Shown here piece by piece: positions 45,474 to 55,344 of a DNA stretch of 64,000 bases (positions are counted from its first letter, which is position 1; every line of letters begins with the position of its first letter). Source of the DNA: an uncultured Eubacteriales bacterium (GTDB taxonomy: Bacteria; Bacillota; Clostridia; Oscillospirales; CAG-272); contig CAKSDZ010000007.1 of the NCBI GenBank assembly GCA_934446365.1, positions 16,412 through 80,411 of the forward strand. Direction: 5' to 3'. Under the pieces are notes generated by a model, which was not told the origin of the DNA, made no database searches, and saw nothing but the letters and a program-made list of their open reading frames with translations. Position numbers and translations under genes: made by a program.

Positions 45474-46292
45474 ATGAAAAAATTTGAAAACATTCTCCTT
45501 TTATCCGATATCGACGGAACGATCGCATGGAACAGCGAATATATCCCTCCGGAAAATATCGAGAAAATCTTATATTTCAAGGAAAACGGCGGACATTTCG
45601 CCTTTTCCTCCGGACGCAATCACAAGGATATTTACCGGATTTTGCCGAACCTCCGAGAGCTTGTGAGCGCTCCCTGCATCCTTTGCAACGGAAGCTATCT
45701 TTATGACGCGGAAACCGAGGAAATCCTAAATCCCCGGTATCTCGACGAAAAAAACGCGGTGACGCTCCTGCATGAGATCAAAAGCAGCTTTCCGACGGTG
45801 GGCTTCCGCGTCACGGTACCGGACGGCTTCCTTGTTCCGGCGGGCGACGCCGTCATGATGCGCCAGCTCTCCGAATGGGGAATCGCGGACATCGCAACCG
45901 TGCGCGAGCTTTCGGAATTTGACGGGAAAGAGTGGTTCAAAGCGGTGTTTGTTGCGGATGTCGCGACGCTTTCGGAAGTCGCGGCTTACATAGAAGCCCG
46001 GTATTCCGAGGTTTTCACGCTCACGCGTTCCAGTGAATTTTTGCTTGAGCTTCAGCCCCTCGGCGTATCCAAAAGCTTTCAGTTTCCTTTTCTGCGCTCC
46101 CGATATCAAAGCGCCACGCTATACGCCATCGGAGATTATGACAACGACGCCGAGATGCTCCGGCATGCGGACGTCGCGGCCTGCCCCGAAAACGCCTCCG
46201 AGGAAATCAAAAAAATCGCTGCGATTCACGTTTGTCACTGCAAGGACGGCGCACTCGCCGACCTCATCGAAAAAATCGACATGACGCTGTGA
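45474..46292 (+). CDS. HAD-superfamily hydrolase, Cof/YbjI type
   Basis: A 272-residue HAD phosphatase. Motif I is D12-I-D14-GT; SSGR gives motif II; GDYDNDAEML gives motif IV. A type IIB cap sits in between (~85-190). Such enzymes remove phosphate from sugar phosphates or cofactors in the cytosol; the substrate is unknown. The start at 45474 matches the family N-terminus. Confidence 0.88.
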   Translation: MKKFENILLLSDIDGTIAWNSEYIPPENIEKILYFKENGGHFAFSSGRNHKDIYRILPNLRELVSAPCILCNGSYLYDAETEEILNPRYLDEKNAVTLLHEIKSSFPTVGFRVTVPDGFLVPAGDAVMMRQLSEWGIADIATVRELSEFDGKEWFKAVFVADVATLSEVAAYIEARYSEVFTLTRSSEFLLELQPLGVSKSFQFPFLRSRYQSATLYAIGDYDNDAEMLRHADVAACPENASEEIKKIAAIHVCHCKDGALADLIEKIDMTL

Positions 46293-46365
46293 CAAGTGCG
46301 CAGAAAATCCGATTCTCCACGAAAACCAATTAAGAAGCTTCCCCTGAAATCCAATATAAAACCGC

Positions 46366-46402
46366 AAAAGGCGGAGCCGGCTCATCCGGCTCCGCCTTTT
46401 CA
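46366..46402 (+). terminator. Bidirectional terminator between the HAD and YitT genes
   Basis: AAAAGGCGGAGCCGG (46366-46380) pairs perfectly with CCGGCTCCGCCTTTT (46386-46400), loop CTCAT. A-run and T-run flank it, and genes converge on it from both sides. Confidence 0.92.
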
Positions 46403-46417
46403 TTTTAAGCCATTCAC

Positions 46418-47371
46418 CTATTCTTGCCGTTTCTCCTTGCCGCCGGATTTTTTCCCGCGCGTCCTCGGCTCGATTGCAACGTCCCCAAGCCCCTCCTTGA
46501 AGCCCTCTCCGATGGTTTCCGTCGCTTCCCCGAAAATCATAAAAGCCGCGGGATCGATTGTCCGCACCAGCGTTTTCAGCGAATAAATCTCATTTTTCTT
46601 CACCACGCATAAAATGACCTTCTTGCTCTCCTTCGTATACCAGCCCATTCCGTCGAGCACCGTGACCCCGCGCTCCAAATCCTTTGTCAGCGCGTCGGCA
46701 ACCTTCTCATACTGCGCGGAAAAGATATACGCAAGCCGCGTTTTTTCAAAGCCTCCGGTCACGATCTCCAAGGCGTTCGACGACATAAAAATCGCGATAA
46801 ACGAGAAGAAAATCGCAACATAGCTCCGCGTCGCAACCGCCGACACAATCACAACGGCAGCGTCGATGACGAGAATCAGCTTCGATGTCGGCAGTCTTCC
46901 GAATTTCAGCTTGATCAGCAGCGCCGCAAGGTCCGAGCCTCCCGTCGTATAGCCTCTGGCAAACATCAGTCCGACCGCCGCACCGACGACGATGCCGCCG
47001 AAAATCGCATATAAAAGCGAGTTTTCCTCCGGATTCGGAAAGGCGGGCTTGAAGATTCCGAGCCACGCCGTCACATCGACAAATACGGACGAAACGACAA
47101 TTCCGATGATACCCTTAATGCTCGCACGGAAGCCGTAAAAATGCAGAAACAGCAGCACCAAAGGGACATTGATTACCAAAATCATCGTACCGGTCGGAAG
47201 ACCGTATAAAATATTCAATACTGTGGCAAGACCGCCGGCTCCGCCGATAAAAATTCCGCCCGGAACGAGAAACATATTGTACGCCATGCCGAAAAGAATC
47301 CCGCTCACAAAAAGAAATCCGATATCTGTCAGAATCTCTCTGCTCCTTTTTCTTTTATCCGTTTTTTCCAC
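46418..47371 (-). CDS. YitT family membrane protein (DUF161/DUF2179)
   Basis: A 317-residue protein with five or six membrane segments (DUF161 repeats; FVSGILFGMAYNMF, GLMFARGYTTGGSDLAALLI) and a C-terminal cytosolic DUF2179 domain (RGVTVLDGMGWYTKESKKVILCVV). The family is common in Firmicutes; its function is unproven. The start is GTG at 47371, with GGAGG 8 bases upstream; an upstream ATG at 47464 has no ribosome site. Confidence 0.88.
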   Translation of the reverse strand: MEKTDKRKRSREILTDIGFLFVSGILFGMAYNMFLVPGGIFIGGAGGLATVLNILYGLPTGTMILVINVPLVLLFLHFYGFRASIKGIIGIVVSSVFVDVTAWLGIFKPAFPNPEENSLLYAIFGGIVVGAAVGLMFARGYTTGGSDLAALLIKLKFGRLPTSKLILVIDAAVVIVSAVATRSYVAIFFSFIAIFMSSNALEIVTGGFEKTRLAYIFSAQYEKVADALTKDLERGVTVLDGMGWYTKESKKVILCVVKKNEIYSLKTLVRTIDPAAFMIFGEATETIGEGFKEGLGDVAIEPRTRGKKSGGKEKRQE

Positions 47372-47595
47372 AATCACAACCTCCTTTGGAATAGCAAAAC
47401 CGAACAATGAATATATTTTTATAGCAAGCACCGAATCCCCGCGTATCGGCAGACGATGCTTCATAAAGCTTTGCGCCGATTCGGAAACAGGAGAACGGCG
47501 CCCTCTTTTTTCACGCGCAGCCGTTCCTTGTTCAAGGAACCCCCGCGGTATTCACGCAAATTTACAGCCGGCAGCCGGCAGAATCGGGATATCCA

Positions 47596-49173
47596 ATGAA
47601 AAGATTGAAACGTTTTGTCATAAATGCGCTTATCCTCGGCGGGACCACCATTTTTATGAGAAGCATATCCGTGATTTTCAGCGCATATGTTTCCAACAAA
47701 ATCGGCGCCGAGGGAATGGGGCTTTTTTCCCTCATTTCAAGCGTGTATATGTTCGCCGTAACCCTCGCAACCTCCGGCATCAGTCTCGCCGTCACAAGGC
47801 TCGTTTCAGAGGAGCTGGGACATGACAACGGCGCGGGCGCGGTTCAGGCGGTCAAGAGCTGCGTCGGTTATGCGCTCGTCTTCGGCTGCTCCGCCGCCGT
47901 GCTGCTCTTTTTCGGCGCGGATTTCATTTCCACCCATATCCTGCGCGACGCACGCACCTATCTTTCGCTGCGCGTGCTCGCCATAGCGCTTCCGTTTATT
48001 GCGCTCTCCAATATTTTCAGCGGATATTTCAACGCCGTCAGACGCGTCTATAAAAGCGCCTCCGCCAGCATCACCGAACAATTCGTCAAAATCTTCATCA
48101 CGGTAAGCCTGCTTGCCGCCATCGCGCCGCGCGGAACGGAATACGCCTGCCTCGCGCTCGTCGTCGGGACCGCGGCATCCGAGGCGCTTTCCTTCTTTTA
48201 TCTCCTGCTGTTTTATATCATAGACAAAAAACGTCACATCAAAGCCGATGAGGGCAAAAAAAGTCCGGATATGCGAAAAAGAATGCTCTCCATTTCGCTT
48301 CCGATCGCCCTTTCGTCGTATCTTCGCTCCGGACTTGTCACCATTGAGCATATCCTCATTCCGATCGGCCTGCGCCGCCACGGTTCGGACTATCAGACGG
48401 CGCTCGCCTCCTACGGCACAATTCACGGAATGGTATTTCCGCTCATTCTGTTTCCGTCCGCCGTATGCTCCACCTTTGCGGGGCTGATCGTGCCGGAGCT
48501 TTCCGAGCTTGCGGCGCAATACGGAGAAGTTCGCGGAAACCGCCACATCTGCTATATCGTGCGGCGCGCGCTATGCTTCGCTCTGTTTTTCGGCATCGGC
48601 ACCGCCGGAATCTTCCTCTGCTTTGCAAAGCCCATCGGTCTTTTGGTATACGGAAGTGAGGAGGCCGCAAAGTATATCGGGATATTCGCATCCCTCATCC
48701 CCGTCATGTACCTTGATACGACCGTCGACGGCATGCTCAAAGGGCTTGGGCAGCAGTTCAACTCGATGATATACAACATCATCGACGCCTCGATGAGCGT
48801 GCTCCTCGTTTGGACGCTGATGCCGAAGATCGGCATATACGGCTACGTAATCTGCGTATTTCTCACCGAGCTCGTCAATCTCGCGTTCAGTCTGAACCGG
48901 CTGCTCATGGTGACCGACGCCAAAATTCCGCTCTGCCGCGCAGTGCTTTCCCCCGTCGTCTGCATCATCGGCGCGACTTCCCTTTCCTCGCTCATCATGA
49001 AGCTCAGCTTTCCGGCCTCCGCAAGCTATGCCGCGGTCACGGTCGTCGGGATTCTGCTTTCTCTGATTTTCTACGTCATTCTTCTCAGGACCACGCAGGG
49101 CCTCACCAAGGAAGACATGACATGGCTCTCCGGTCTCGTCAGAGAACCGAAAGCGCCACAGCTGAAAACCTGA
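47596..49173 (+). CDS. SpoVB-like MVF/MOP superfamily lipid flippase
   Basis: A 525-residue protein with ~14 membrane segments. The N-terminal KRFVINALILGGTTIFMRSI and GAEGMGLFSLISSVYMFAVTLATSGI are typical of SpoVB and related polysaccharide flippases. SpoVB is required for spore cortex synthesis, possibly flipping lipid-linked precursors like MurJ. Ribosome site is weak (GGGAT). No murJ is in the window, so it could also serve vegetative wall synthesis. Confidence 0.85.
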   Translation: MKRLKRFVINALILGGTTIFMRSISVIFSAYVSNKIGAEGMGLFSLISSVYMFAVTLATSGISLAVTRLVSEELGHDNGAGAVQAVKSCVGYALVFGCSAAVLLFFGADFISTHILRDARTYLSLRVLAIALPFIALSNIFSGYFNAVRRVYKSASASITEQFVKIFITVSLLAAIAPRGTEYACLALVVGTAASEALSFFYLLLFYIIDKKRHIKADEGKKSPDMRKRMLSISLPIALSSYLRSGLVTIEHILIPIGLRRHGSDYQTALASYGTIHGMVFPLILFPSAVCSTFAGLIVPELSELAAQYGEVRGNRHICYIVRRALCFALFFGIGTAGIFLCFAKPIGLLVYGSEEAAKYIGIFASLIPVMYLDTTVDGMLKGLGQQFNSMIYNIIDASMSVLLVWTLMPKIGIYGYVICVFLTELVNLAFSLNRLLMVTDAKIPLCRAVLSPVVCIIGATSLSSLIMKLSFPASASYAAVTVVGILLSLIFYVILLRTTQGLTKEDMTWLSGLVREPKAPQLKT

Positions 49174-49181
49174 TTTCTCAC

Positions 49182-49216
49182 AAGAATACGGAGCCTTCCG
49201 GCTCCGTATTCTTTTT
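49182..49216 (+). terminator. Terminator after the SpoVB-like gene
   Basis: AAGAATACGGAGCC (49182-49195) pairs with GGCTCCGTATTCTT (49200-49213), followed by TTT. It faces the convergent GH130 gene too. Confidence 0.9.
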
Positions 49217-49252
49217 CATTCCCCAAATGTTCGATAGTCGGCAAAACGCTTT

Positions 49253-50251
49253 TTATTTCACAACGAGCGACAAAAGGTCGTTCACATCCGCCGTCGCCAA
49301 GCATTCGACCGTATCCGACGCGCCATAGTAGATTTTCACCTCGCCGCTCTCCTCCAAAATCATGCCGCCGGGGAAAATGACGTTCGTCCGCATTCCCTCC
49401 TCGGTTTCCCATACCGTTTCCGGCGCGATGAGCGGCACCTCCGACATGCCGATGATTTTCGACGGATCCGCAAGATCCAGCAGCATAATGCCGGCATGAT
49501 AGCATTTCGTCCATTTTTCCTCCCAGCCGTGCTTGCCGCGCTCGGGATCGCGGTGGACGGCATGGAACAGCGTCAGCCATCCCTTTTCCGTTTTGACGGG
49601 AGGTGCGCCGGGTCCGATCTTGTCATTGGCAAACGGGACCTGCTCCACACCCATGACAAGCCTTGAATTGCCCCAAAAGCGCAGGTCGGGAGATTCGGAA
49701 AGCCAAATATCGAAGCGGTCCTTTCCGTTTCTCGAATAGATCGGCATCGGGCGCTCCAATCTGACATAGCGGCCACCGATTTTCTCCGGAAACAGCACCA
49801 TATTGCGGTTATCCGGAACGGTAAGCGACAAAATCTCGACCTTTTCAAAATCGTCCGTGACGGCGATGCCGCCGCGCAGACCGTGCTTCGTATCCACGGC
49901 AAAGCAGATATAGCAGCGCCCGTCCATGACGGTCAGTCTCGGATCATAGACACGCAGCACATCGGGATCGTTCAGGGTCTCCGGCGTCATAAACGGCGTC
50001 TTTCTCACATCCCAGTGCTTGCCGTCGTCGCTTGTCGCAACGCCGATTACGATATGACGGCATCCGCCCCACGGCGCGCGCTCAAAGTCGTCGCGGAACA
50101 CCATGACGTATTTCCCGCCGAATTTCGCAACACCGGCATTATAGATACATTCCGCCTCATAGGGAATATCCTTCTTGGAAAGGACAGGCGCTCCGCCGTT
50201 ATAGCGGTGTATCACCGGACTCGAAACAATTTCAGGCTGCATTTTTGGCAT
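49253..50251 (-). CDS. GH130 beta-mannoside phosphorylase
   Basis: A 332-residue five-bladed beta-propeller enzyme of GH130. The general acid is D103 in VYDPRLT, and NAGVAKFGGKYVMVFR and NPG-like PGAPPVKTEKGWL segments fit the family. GH130 enzymes split beta-mannosides such as mannosyl-glucose or mannobiose with phosphate, giving mannose-1-phosphate. No signal peptide, so cytosolic. GGAGG precedes the ATG. Directly upstream is an alpha-galactosidase pseudogene; together they suggest galactomannan use. Confidence 0.9.
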   Translation of the reverse strand: MPKMQPEIVSSPVIHRYNGGAPVLSKKDIPYEAECIYNAGVAKFGGKYVMVFRDDFERAPWGGCRHIVIGVATSDDGKHWDVRKTPFMTPETLNDPDVLRVYDPRLTVMDGRCYICFAVDTKHGLRGGIAVTDDFEKVEILSLTVPDNRNMVLFPEKIGGRYVRLERPMPIYSRNGKDRFDIWLSESPDLRFWGNSRLVMGVEQVPFANDKIGPGAPPVKTEKGWLTLFHAVHRDPERGKHGWEEKWTKCYHAGIMLLDLADPSKIIGMSEVPLIAPETVWETEEGMRTNVIFPGGMILEESGEVKIYYGASDTVECLATADVNDLLSLVVK

Positions 50252-50287
50252 AAAATTACCTCCTATTCCGTAGCAACGGAATTATAA

Positions 50288-51948
50288 TCAATCAAATTTT
50301 GAACGGATTTCCTGTTCATATCCGTCCCAAACGGCTCTCACTTCTTCCCAGTCGCCGTCCGTCAACACGCATTCATCGGTATTGGAAAGACGGTATAGGT
50401 CCGGCACACCGAGCTTCGGTGCGAACCGCAGATAGCGCACCGATTCGTCCCGTCCCGAAAAGGCCGGGAAATCCGTATCGATGAGCGCCTCCGGCAGCAT
50501 CGTCCGATAGAGCCTCGCCCTAAACGACATACTGCTTTTGACGCAGCGCTGCCGCGCGTCATAATCGTGGAGCCTCGCCATATCCATGACATCCGCAAAA
50601 TACGGATGACAGCCGCTCGCGCTGACAAGAGCGTCCGGCTTCGCGGCCTTCGCGGCGTCATAGATCAGCCGAAGCAGCCGCTTCACAAGCTCAATGCCAT
50701 AGACACCTGGCTCATATGTCACAAGTCCCTCCCCCGTCGGGACCCAATCGGCAAAATCGATTTTAAAGCCGTCGCACCCGAAGCCATCGGCATCATCCGA
50801 CAGCAAGGTATGAACGGTGTTCTTGACCCGTTCGATATAGCGGGGATTGGTCGGATCGCCGGCGGCCGGCACACCGTCCTTTACGATACATTCGTCGGCG
50901 GGCAGCCCCTCGGGCGACCAGCACCGATACCACAGCAGAACCCGCCTGCCTTTGGCATGTTCCCTATCCGCAAAGCTCCTCAAATTCGGCCATTTTTCAG
51001 GATCCGGCAGAAACGTGCCGTATTCCTTCTGCCATTTGTCGTCGATAATGATGGCGGTGGGACGCAGTCCCAGCCTGTCGAGATGCTCCGACATATCGTT
51101 ATATACGGTCTCCGATGCGGCGCCGTATATATCCGTGTGATATTTCCATTTGAGAATCGCCTGCTCACCCCAGCCGCAGAAAAGCGGCCCGTACCACCAG
51201 CGCGCGGGAGTTCTGCCCGTCGGATGGCATCCGTTTTGATAGTGCCATGCGGCGTAGGCGCAGAGCACTGCCCATTCGTCCGTGCCGGGGCATCCGAGAA
51301 TCCCGGGAGAGCGCCATTCGCCGCCCGCCTGCGCCCCGCCGTATAAATCCGCGGAAAAGCGAGCGCGTCCCTTCATATTGCGATAGGAAAAGCCGTCAAA
51401 GTGATAGCTTCCGTTTTCCGCCGTAAGGCCGATGCCAAACCAGCCGCAATCCTCCTCGGTATGAAACGGAAAACAAAGAGGCGGCGGCACATCAGCTGCA
51501 TGGAAATTGTATTGTCCTCCGCCATGGAATACATACGGGTTTCCGTCCCAAGGCGCGGCTACAAAAACAGATATGCCGATGTGTCATACAGAATCCCCGG
51601 CTTGCCGGCCAAAAGTGTGCCGCAGAAATAGTCGATATGATGCGGACGCTCGTTTCCGTAAACGCGGACGGAATAATAAAAAAAAGCTTTCTCAATCCGC
51701 AGAAGATATTCCTTCCGCTCCCAAAGGCAGCTTTTCGATGTCCATCAGGCGATTACGGCGTCATTTTCATAGGAAACGTCCAAACGGAGAAAATCCGCAT
51801 CGTCCTCGTCGTCCTTGTCCTTTGTCGAAACCGCACTGACAGGAGATACCGTGAAAAAATGTGTGTCGCCGACAAAAATATCAAACGAATCCTTGCGCAG
51901 GTTTATTGCAAAGCCGTCGCAAGGGATCCGCATCGCATCGTTTTCCAT
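50288..51948 (-). pseudogene. GH36-type alpha-galactosidase, disrupted
   Basis: One long gene is spread over two frames. From the ATG at 51948 (AAAGGA upstream) the frame reads to an in-frame TGA at 51747-51745, yet the same frame continues as coding (WTSKSCLWERKEYLLRIEK) to about 51570. A one-base shift at the A5 run 51563-51567 then moves to the frame that reads VAAPWDGNPY and runs intact to 50288. The downstream part is a TIM barrel with the nucleophile motif GFKIDFADW and AIIIDDKWQ. TGA is used as a normal stop by many genes here, so recoding is unlikely. Either this is a recent pseudogene or there are two sequence errors. Confidence 0.75.
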
Positions 51949-52071
51949 GTAGACAGTTCCTTTCTCCGTATAATCGGTATGCCCTACCTGACAATAGAAT
52001 CAGACCATATTCCTCGGAAGAGGATTTCTTCCGCATTTTATTTTTTGAAAGTATCGTGCGCTTGCGGAATT

Positions 52072-52100
52072 ATTATAACGTAACCGACCCATAAAGTCAA
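52072..52100 (-). promoter_or_regulatory. Promoter of the GH36-GH130 pair
   Basis: On the minus strand TTGACT (52100-52095), 17 bases, perfect TATAAT (52077-52072). The leader to the start at 51948 is ~115 bases and holds no structure I can name. Confidence 0.72.
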
Positions 52101-52139
52101 CATACGAGCGAAACATTTTCCGGTGCCCTCCTCAGTGCA

Positions 52140-52173
52140 AAAAGGTCTGACGCATGAATGCATCAGACCTTTT
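52140..52173 (-). terminator. Terminator of the feo operon
   Basis: AAAAGGTCTGA (52140-52150) pairs with TCAGACCTTTT (52163-52173), and an inner GCAT/ATGC closes the loop. It lies 9 bases past the last small gene on the minus strand. Confidence 0.88.
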
Positions 52174-52182
52174 CCGTCTTGT

Positions 52183-52353
52183 TTATTTTTTATGGCACAT
52201 GCCTTTTGAAGGACAATTCTCACAACCGCATCCACAGGAGGTCTTCCCTTTTTTCTTATCCCGCACAAGCTTCACTGCGATCAGCGTGACAATGACAGTC
52301 AAAACGAGAATGACGAGAATGGTTCCCCAGTTATTTTGAAGGAACGTGATCAT
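52183..52353 (-). CDS. FeoB-associated Cys-rich membrane protein
   Basis: A 56-residue protein. A short N-terminus (MITFLQNNW) leads into one membrane segment (~11-30), a basic stretch, and a Cys-rich tail with five cysteines (SCGCGCENCPSKGMCHKK). This matches the small FeoB-associated Cys-rich proteins found behind feoB in Firmicutes, thought to help handle iron at the channel exit. AAGAAGGG precedes the ATG, and it lies 21 bases from the feoB stop. Confidence 0.88.
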   Translation of the reverse strand: MITFLQNNWGTILVILVLTVIVTLIAVKLVRDKKKGKTSCGCGCENCPSKGMCHKK

Positions 52354-52374
52354 GATTTTCCCTTCTTTCTATAA

Positions 52375-54882
52375 TCAGACCTTGACCTTGACATCCAGTT
52401 TGTTCTTTTCCTTGTAAGGACGAACAAGCATGTAGATGAAGAGCGCGACAAGCGCAAAGGCGACGATGGCTCCGAATACGTTGCCGGTTCCGGTAAAGAG
52501 CGTACCGAGCTGGTAAATGACGAGCGCCACAGCATAGGCAAACAGGCACTGATAGCCGATGGCAAACCACGTCCATTTTGCGCTGTTCATTTCTCTCTTG
52601 ATAGCACCCATAGCCGCAAAGCACGGCGCGCAGAGCAGGTTGAATACAAGGAAAGAGAAACCGCTGATCGCCGTGAAAGCGGCGGCAATGTTGCTGTATA
52701 CCGAAGCTGTGCCGGTGCTGTAAAGAATACCGAGCGTTCCGACGATGTTTTCTTTTGCAACAAGTCCCGTGACCGAAGCCACAGCCGCCTGCCAGTTGCC
52801 CCAGCCGAGCGGAATGAAGATCCACGCGATTGCATTTCCGATCACCGCGAGAATGCTCTTATCGATTTCATCCTCGGCAAGCATACGGAATGTACCGTCC
52901 ACAACGCCGAAGTAAGTCGTGAACCAAATCACGATGGTAGACAGAAGAATGATGGTTCCGGCCTTTTTGATAAAGGACCAGCCGCGCTCCCACATGCTGC
53001 GCAGCACGTTGCCGACCGTCGGCAGGTGATACGCAGGAAGCTCCATAACGAAAGGTGCAGGATCACCGGAGAACATCTTGGTTTTCTTCAGGATAATACC
53101 GGAGCAGATGATAGCCGCCATACCGATGAAATATGCGGCAGGAGCAATCCACGGAGAGCCTCCGAAAATCGCGCCGGCGATCATGGCAATAAAGGGCAGC
53201 TTTGCACCGCAGGGGATAAAGGTTGTCGTCATGACCGTCATACGGCGGTCACGTTCGTTTTCAATGGTACGGGACGCCATGATTCCGGGGATACCGCAGC
53301 CGGTACCGATCAGAATCGGAATAAAGGATTTTCCCGAAAGACCGAATCTACGGAAAATACGGTCCATCACAAAGGCGATACGCGCCATGTAACCGCAGGA
53401 TTCGAGGAAAGCAAGGAAGATGAACAGAATGAGAACCTGAGGAACAAATCCGAGCACCGCGCCGACACCGGCGACGATACCGTCCAGAATGAGACCTTTG
53501 AGCCAATCCGCACAGTTGATGGCGTCAAGTCCGCTTTCGACAAGAACAGGGATGCCGGGCACCCATACACCGTAATCGGCGGGATCCGGCTCCTCAAAGC
53601 CATTCTCCTCAAAATAGGCAACCGCTTCAAGATATGTTGTCTGAATAACCTCTTCATTTTTCTTTTCCGCTTCGGGAACAGAGGAATAGTAAACCGTCAT
53701 GTCGGTTTCCGCGAGGGTTTCCTCATCCTCGACGGTGATCGTGCCGGTCGCGTTGTCGGAGGAGGGCTTGAAAGCTTTCAATGCTTCCAATGCGGCTGCC
53801 GCATCAAAATCATCGGCCTCCGTATCCAGATCGACAAAAGCATTTACCGCATTCATGGCATCCGTATACGCATCCGCCGCATCCGCCGCCGCGGAATCTC
53901 CGATACCGAGCAGGTGCCAGCCGTCGCCGAACACGCCGTCGTTCGCCCAGTCGGTTGCAAATCCGCCGACCGTCGTAACGGAGACAAAATAAACGATAAA
54001 CATGATGACGGCAAAGATCGGAAGTGCCGCCCAGCGATTGGTCACAACCCGGTCGATTTTATCGGATACGGAAAGCTTTTCGGCTTTCTTTTTCTTATAG
54101 CAGCTCTTCATAACGGAAGCGATATAGACGTATCTCTCGTTGGTGATGATGCTTTCCGCATCATCGTCGAGCTCCTTTTCCGCCGCCTTGATGTCCTCCT
54201 CGATATGATCGAGCGTCTCTTTCGGCAGATTCAGGGATGCCAGCACCTTTTCGTCGCGCTCAAAAATCTTGATGGCGTACCAGCGCTGCTGTTCTGCCGG
54301 CATATTATGTACAGCCGCTTCCTCGATATGTGCAATCGCATGCTCAACCACGCCGGAAAAACTATGCTGTGGAACGGTTTTGGTGGTTTTCGCCGCTGTC
54401 ACCGCTTCCTCTGCGGCTTCCATGGTTCCGGTGCCTTTCAAGGCCGAAATCTCCACTACCTTGCAGCCAAGCTGACGCGAAAGCTCCGCGATATTGATTT
54501 TATCGCCGTTTTTGTCTACTACATCCATCATGTTGACGGCGACCACAACCGGGATGCCAAGCTCCGTCAGCTGCGTCGTAAGATACAGGTTTCTTTCCAA
54601 ATTGGTTCCGTCCACGATGTTTAAAATCGCATCCGGACGCTCTCCGATCAGGTAATTTCTCGCCACGACCTCCTCGAGTGTATACGGGGACAAAGAGTAG
54701 ATACCCGGAAGGTCCATGATGATAACGCCGTCATGTTTTTTCAGCTTGCCTTCCTTTTTCTCAACCGTGACGCCCGGCCAGTTTCCCACAAATTGATTGG
54801 AACCGGTCAGCGCATTGAACAGCGTCGTTTTTCCGCTGTTCGGATTGCCCGCAAGGGCAATCTTGATTTGCTTTTGATCCAT
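52375..54882 (-). CDS. feoB: Ferrous iron transporter FeoB
   Basis: An 835-residue GTP-gated Fe2+ importer. The N-terminal G domain has G1 GNPNSGKT (12-19), then G3 DLPGIYS and G4 NMMD. A helical GDI domain follows (~165-270), then the polytopic core with Gate motifs (GTGCGIPGIMASR). An extra acidic segment of ~125 residues (about 315-440) lies between the first membrane helix and GIPVLVE. The ATG at 54882 follows AAGGAG. An iron operator lies 20 bases upstream. Confidence 0.95.
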   Translation of the reverse strand: MDQKQIKIALAGNPNSGKTTLFNALTGSNQFVGNWPGVTVEKKEGKLKKHDGVIIMDLPGIYSLSPYTLEEVVARNYLIGERPDAILNIVDGTNLERNLYLTTQLTELGIPVVVAVNMMDVVDKNGDKINIAELSRQLGCKVVEISALKGTGTMEAAEEAVTAAKTTKTVPQHSFSGVVEHAIAHIEEAAVHNMPAEQQRWYAIKIFERDEKVLASLNLPKETLDHIEEDIKAAEKELDDDAESIITNERYVYIASVMKSCYKKKKAEKLSVSDKIDRVVTNRWAALPIFAVIMFIVYFVSVTTVGGFATDWANDGVFGDGWHLLGIGDSAAADAADAYTDAMNAVNAFVDLDTEADDFDAAAALEALKAFKPSSDNATGTITVEDEETLAETDMTVYYSSVPEAEKKNEEVIQTTYLEAVAYFEENGFEEPDPADYGVWVPGIPVLVESGLDAINCADWLKGLILDGIVAGVGAVLGFVPQVLILFIFLAFLESCGYMARIAFVMDRIFRRFGLSGKSFIPILIGTGCGIPGIMASRTIENERDRRMTVMTTTFIPCGAKLPFIAMIAGAIFGGSPWIAPAAYFIGMAAIICSGIILKKTKMFSGDPAPFVMELPAYHLPTVGNVLRSMWERGWSFIKKAGTIILLSTIVIWFTTYFGVVDGTFRMLAEDEIDKSILAVIGNAIAWIFIPLGWGNWQAAVASVTGLVAKENIVGTLGILYSTGTASVYSNIAAAFTAISGFSFLVFNLLCAPCFAAMGAIKREMNSAKWTWFAIGYQCLFAYAVALVIYQLGTLFTGTGNVFGAIVAFALVALFIYMLVRPYKEKNKLDVKVKV

Positions 54883-54901
54883 TGCCGTTCTCCTTCTCAA
54901 A

Positions 54902-54917
54902 GTTAGTTTGATCTAAC
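54902..54917 (-). promoter_or_regulatory. DtxR-family operator between feoA and feoB
   Basis: GTTAGTTTGATCTAAC fits GTTAG-N6-CTAAC, shared with 55606-55621 and 56551-56566. A small hairpin, CGGGA/TCCCG with loop CGAGA (54934-54948 region), lies between it and feoA. An internal site suggests that feoB can be controlled apart from the two feoA genes. Confidence 0.65.
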
Positions 54918-54960
54918 CCAGCTTCTTATAAATGCGGGATCTCGTCCCGTTATGATACGT

Positions 54961-55182
54961 TTATTCCACCTCGATCATATCTGCGTCAGCTTTCCGGATC
55001 GAGAGCTCATAATCTCTGACCGTCACTTCGATCGGATCACCGAGCGGCGCTACCTTGCGTACATATACATCAACGCCTTTGGTGATTCCCATATCCATGA
55101 TCCGCCTTTTGACTGCGCCCTCGCCATGAAGCTTTACGACCTTTACTGTTTCACCGACTTTTGCCTGCTTCAAGGTTTTCAT
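54961..55182 (-). CDS. feoA: FeoA family protein (first copy before feoB)
   Basis: A 73-residue SH3-like protein: VGETVKVVKLHGEGAVKRRIMDMGITKGVDVYVRKVAPLGDPIEVTVRDYELSIRK follows the FeoA pattern. FeoA is a cytosolic partner that stimulates FeoB. It is the nearer of two copies to feoB. Confidence 0.92.
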   Translation of the reverse strand: MKTLKQAKVGETVKVVKLHGEGAVKRRIMDMGITKGVDVYVRKVAPLGDPIEVTVRDYELSIRKADADMIEVE

Positions 55183-55344
55183 CGAAAATTTTCCTCCTTA
55201 CTATTCTATCAAATGGCTCTCGCCATGATTTTCAATACTGTTAAAATGCCGATATCAGCTCAAACTCCGAACGATCCATACCCTTTTGGAAATTAGCTTT
55301 TTTCTATTTTATTTCAACATAAATGCTTCGCGTTTATGGGGTAA

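Noticed and set aside
51559..51747. TGA read as tryptophan or selenocysteine in the GH36 gene
   Set aside because: TGA ends many other genes in the window, the site is not a catalytic position, and a separate frameshift lies close by, so loss of function is simpler.
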